Below are positions 5,171 to 7,446 of a stretch of DNA of 7,446 bases, in pieces. Position numbers and translations under genes: made by a program. Origin of the DNA: Mycoplasmataceae bacterium. Lineage in GTDB: Bacteria > Bacillota_I > Bacilli_A > Mycoplasmatales > Mycoplasmoidaceae. The stretch is from assembly GCA_031261045.1 (NCBI GenBank), contig JAISKE010000078.1:1-7446 (forward strand), written 5' to 3'. The number at the start of each line of letters is the position of its first letter. The first letter of the stretch is position 1. The notes under the pieces are model-generated. The model worked only from the letters and a program-made list of their open reading frames with translations. It made no database searches and had not been told where the DNA came from.

Positions 5171-6019
5171 ATGCCTTTAGTAGCTAAAAACCTTAATAGT
5201 TTCACTATTAAGAATAATCAAGTCGTATTAGATCCGGCATATCTTCAACAAAGTAAAAATTACTTCAAAAAGATTACGGGAACTAGATTTGCTAGCGTAT
5301 TAGGTTACAATAAATATAATTCACCATTTAAAACATGGATGGGTATGGTTAACCTCTACAAGGACGTGATGGATCCAACTCTAGCCAAAGTAGGTAATAC
5401 AATTGAACCAATGGTTAGAGATTATGTGGAGAAGAAATTGGGAATTAATTTTAAAGTATATAACCCCATGGCGATTGGTTGAGATGTCTTCAAAGAAAAC
5501 CAAATCTTTGGCGGGATTCCTGATGGTGAACCAATTAACGCTAACGGAATAGTAGATTATACGAATGACAAACCGATGTTGGAAGTCAAAACATCTTCCA
5601 TAGATTCTTTTGTTTACAAAAAAACAAATAACGAATTAAAAATGCAGTTTGATTTCAATGGTTATCCACAAATTAAAGAACCTAATGGAAAACGCAATAG
5701 TTGATTTAATAACAACGACATCGTTATTCCTATGGAATATCGTATGCAACTTGGTTTATATTTGTATTTAAGAAATATTAATCACGGAGTGTTTGCGATT
5801 GCTTTTTTAACGCCAAGAGATTATAAAAATCCTGAAGGCTTCAATGCCGATAATCACGAATTGAGAATAGTTGATTTCACAGTTAAATTGGAAATAGTTA
5901 GTCAATTTGTTAAACAAGCAACCGATTGATATAACAAATATATTGTCACTGGCATTTCTCCAGAAATGACTCCAGAAGACCAAATGTGATTGGATCAAGA
6001 AAAATCGTTTGCGAGATAA
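5171..6019 (+). CDS. YqaJ-like PD-(D/E)XK nuclease, four UGA Trp codons
   Basis: Code 4 translation gives 282 residues. The layout fits the YqaJ/lambda exonuclease-like branch of PD-(D/E)XK nucleases, and resembles the mycoplasma MAGa7180-type putative nucleases (from memory). Visible motifs: GTRFASVLGYNKYNSPFKTW (37-56), as in the YqaJ start; GNTIEPMVRDYVEKKLG with Glu79; GGIPDGE with Asp118; LEVKTS with Glu138 and Lys140, the ExK of the active site; and YRMQLGLYLYL with Gln193, the conserved C-terminal Q motif. All catalytic positions are intact, so it is probably active on DNA. Trp104, 178, 253 and 273 are UGA (5480, 5702, 5927, 5987). Start is ATG 5171, 6 nt after TATAAT. No single-strand annealing protein or phage gene is beside it. 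The stop is 1 nt before thiI, suggesting one transcript. It may serve in recombination, repair or nucleotide salvage from foreign DNA; which is unknown. Confidence 0.87.
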
Positions 6020-6020
6020 A

Positions 6021-7193
6021 ATGAAAAATATTATTTACATAAAGTATGGTGAATTAACTTTAAAAGGCAAAAACAAAATGTCTTTTATTAATTGTTTGTA
6101 TACAAATCTTAAGAAAGCATTAATTAGTTTTAAAGATGTAACCATTCATAAACAATATGATTCAGCAACCATTAGCGGTTTTACTACGAAGAATAAAGAT
6201 AAAATAGTAGAAATATTGAAACAAGTGCCAGGTATTAGTTTAATCATTCCTGCCTATATCGCCCCAAAGGATTTTGCTAAACTTGGTGATACAATTGTAA
6301 AACAATTGATGAAGAACAAGATTACGCACACAACTTTCAAGGTAGATACAAAAAGAGCGGATAAGAGTTATCCTCTAAATTCTATGGAAGTATCAACGAA
6401 GATGGGTGGAGTTATTCTACGAAACTTTAAAGGATACTCCGTCGACGTGCACAAACCACAATTAAAAATAACTATTGAAATTAAGTTAAAGGAAGCCATA
6501 TTCTATTTTGAGAAGATTAAAGGATTCGGTGGATTCCCTTTAGGGATTAATGGCCGAATATTGTTATTAATTTCTGGTGGCATTGATTCACCAGTAGCTG
6601 CTAAGTTATTGATGAAAAAAGGATTTTACGTAGACTTCTTAACTTTTATTTCACCACCACATACTGATGATCAAGCTTTAGATAAAGTCAAAAAGTTAAA
6701 AAGAATTATCACATTGGATGGAAAATTAGAGAATAGTAAACTATATATTGTGAATTTTACTCCTCTCCAACACGAGATTGCTCATATTTCTATCCACAGT
6801 TATCAGATAACCATCATGCGCCGTTATTTCTTTAGAATCGCCCATAAGTTAGCATTGATACATAAATATGATGCTATTGCAACTGGCGAATCTTTAGGAC
6901 AAGTAGCAAGCCAAACCATTGATAGTATGCAAACGATTCAAAACGCAATTGGTGAATCGCTAGTTTTAAGACCGTTATTATCATTCGATAAAAGTGAGAT
7001 TATTGAATTGGGAAGACAGTATGGTACATACGAAACTTCTATTCTTCCTTTTGCTGATTCATGTAGTTTATTTGTACCAACTAATCCCGTGACTAGACCA
7101 ACAATCCATACTGCAGCAAAGTTGGAAGCAGAATTAGAACTAGCATCCGAGATTATTGAGCGCATAATTAACAAAAACATTAAAGTAGAATAA
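6021..7193 (+). CDS. thiI: tRNA uracil 4-sulfurtransferase ThiI
   Basis: ThiI adenylates U8 of tRNA and transfers sulfur from a cysteine desulfurase to give 4-thiouridine. The 390-residue product has the usual length of the short form that lacks a rhodanese domain. From ATG: IIYIKYGELTLKGKNKMSF (N-terminal ferredoxin-like domain, residues 4-22), the THUMP domain (about 60-165, with FKVDTKRADKSYPLNSMEV), and the PP-loop ATP pyrophosphatase domain with ISGGIDSPVA at 184-193 (SGGxDS motif) and TGESLGQVASQT at 288-299. Cys348 in ADSCSLFVP lies in the region of the C-terminal conserved cysteine; most relatives that I recall have DCC here, one Cys more. ATG 6021 is 1 nt after the nuclease stop and gives the family N-terminus; the TTG at 6009 would add four residues without support. 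No SD is evident, so translation is probably coupled to the upstream gene. There is no Trp codon. Confidence 0.95.
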   Translation: MKNIIYIKYGELTLKGKNKMSFINCLYTNLKKALISFKDVTIHKQYDSATISGFTTKNKDKIVEILKQVPGISLIIPAYIAPKDFAKLGDTIVKQLMKNKITHTTFKVDTKRADKSYPLNSMEVSTKMGGVILRNFKGYSVDVHKPQLKITIEIKLKEAIFYFEKIKGFGGFPLGINGRILLLISGGIDSPVAAKLLMKKGFYVDFLTFISPPHTDDQALDKVKKLKRIITLDGKLENSKLYIVNFTPLQHEIAHISIHSYQITIMRRYFFRIAHKLALIHKYDAIATGESLGQVASQTIDSMQTIQNAIGESLVLRPLLSFDKSEIIELGRQYGTYETSILPFADSCSLFVPTNPVTRPTIHTAAKLEAELELASEIIERIINKNIKVE

Positions 7194-7199
7194 TATAAT
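7194..7199 (+). promoter_or_regulatory. -10 box of the DHH phosphoesterase gene
   Basis: TATAAT begins directly after the thiI stop codon and ends 9 nt before ATG 7209. The +1 would fall around 7206, leaving a leader of about 0-3 nt. No SD is visible between the two genes. A possible TTAACA lies at 7168-7173, but the 20-bp spacing is too long to trust. Confidence 0.6.
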
Positions 7200-7208
7200 T
7201 AAGCAAAC

Positions 7209-7446
7209 ATGGACTTTTTAAAGAAATCAATTATTGATAAAATTCAAGAGTATTCAAAGATCTCGTTATTTTTCCACGAAGTTCCTGATTTTGATGCTTT
7301 AGGTGCTTGTTATGCCATGAAACGTTATATTAAAGATATTAGCCCTGAAAAAGAAGTTAATATTATTGGTCTAGATGTATTAGATGAATCATTTTCTCTA
7401 AACTTCTTTGAATTTGACAAACGACATGTAACCAACGAGTTTATTA
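7209..7446 (+). CDS. nrnA: DHH-family phosphoesterase, NrnA-like (partial, 5' end)
   Basis: Only the first 79 codons are in the window and the gene runs off the end. The start MDFLKKSIIDKIQEYSKISL leads into FFHEVPDFDALGACYAMKRY, motif I of the DHH phosphoesterases, with His23, Asp27 and Asp29 as metal ligands; the spacing H-x3-D-x-D fits the NrnA/pAp-phosphatase group. Members degrade short oligoribonucleotides (nanoRNA) and dephosphorylate pAp, and some mycoplasma relatives act on cyclic dinucleotide products such as pApA. The DHH motif itself and the DHHA1 domain lie beyond the window, so the exact subfamily, and hence the symbol, is tentative. ATG 7209 follows thiI by 15 nt and has its own -10 box at 7194-7199. 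No SD is seen. Confidence 0.82.
   Translation, partial: MDFLKKSIIDKIQEYSKISLFFHEVPDFDALGACYAMKRYIKDISPEKEVNIIGLDVLDESFSLNFFEFDKRHVTNEFI

Noticed and set aside
5807..5998. Minus-strand open frame opposite the nuclease gene
   Set aside because: Only 63 codons and antisense to the conserved C-terminal part of the nuclease; no supporting signal.
6009..6011. TTG as start of thiI
   Set aside because: It is inside the nuclease gene, lacks an SD and adds four residues not typical of ThiI; ATG 6021 gives the family N-terminus.
6938..7180. Minus-strand open frame opposite the thiI 3' end
   Set aside because: The plus strand encodes the conserved PP-loop domain end of ThiI; the antisense frame has no features.

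Overview
The window is low-GC DNA read with genetic code 4 (UGA = Trp). In-frame UGA codons fall inside rpsK, rpoA, rplQ, a minus-strand membrane protein gene and a YqaJ-type nuclease gene, in several cases at positions where the family has tryptophan. Together with short intergenic spaces and the gene content, this points to a mollicute, probably a Mycoplasma-like organism. I cannot name the species from sequence alone.

Positions 1-2909 are the distal end of the conserved spc/alpha ribosomal operon: infA (3' end only), an unexpected small two-helix membrane protein gene, rpmJ, rpsM, rpsK, rpoA and rplQ. All lie on the plus strand, each of those starting in the window has a Shine-Dalgarno (SD) sequence, and a strong Rho-independent terminator (2880-2909) closes the operon. 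The extra membrane protein gene sits between infA and rpmJ, which are normally adjacent.

From 2911 on, the layout changes to short transcription units. A ytpR-type tRNA-binding protein gene (2923-3513) begins 6 nt after a perfect TATAAT. Then comes a hicA-hicB toxin-antitoxin pair (3576-4218) with a conventional -35/-10 promoter, an SD-like site and a palindrome over the promoter that could be the HicB operator. hicB converges, with only 2 nt between the stop codons, on a minus-strand polytopic membrane protein gene (4221-5132). That gene is divergent from a YqaJ-type nuclease gene (5171-6019), which is followed after 1 nt by thiI (6021-7193). The window ends in the 5' part of a DHH phosphoesterase gene of the NrnA type (7209 onward).

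The most notable pattern is how starts are made. Genes within the ribosomal operon use good SD sequences. Four genes that open transcription units (ytpR, the minus-strand membrane gene, the nuclease and the DHH phosphoesterase) have a -10 box only 6-9 nt from ATG, which predicts leaderless or nearly leaderless mRNAs. hicAB is the exception among the accessory units. The nuclease and thiI are probably cotranscribed. The annotated features leave no gene-free stretch longer than about 100 bases.
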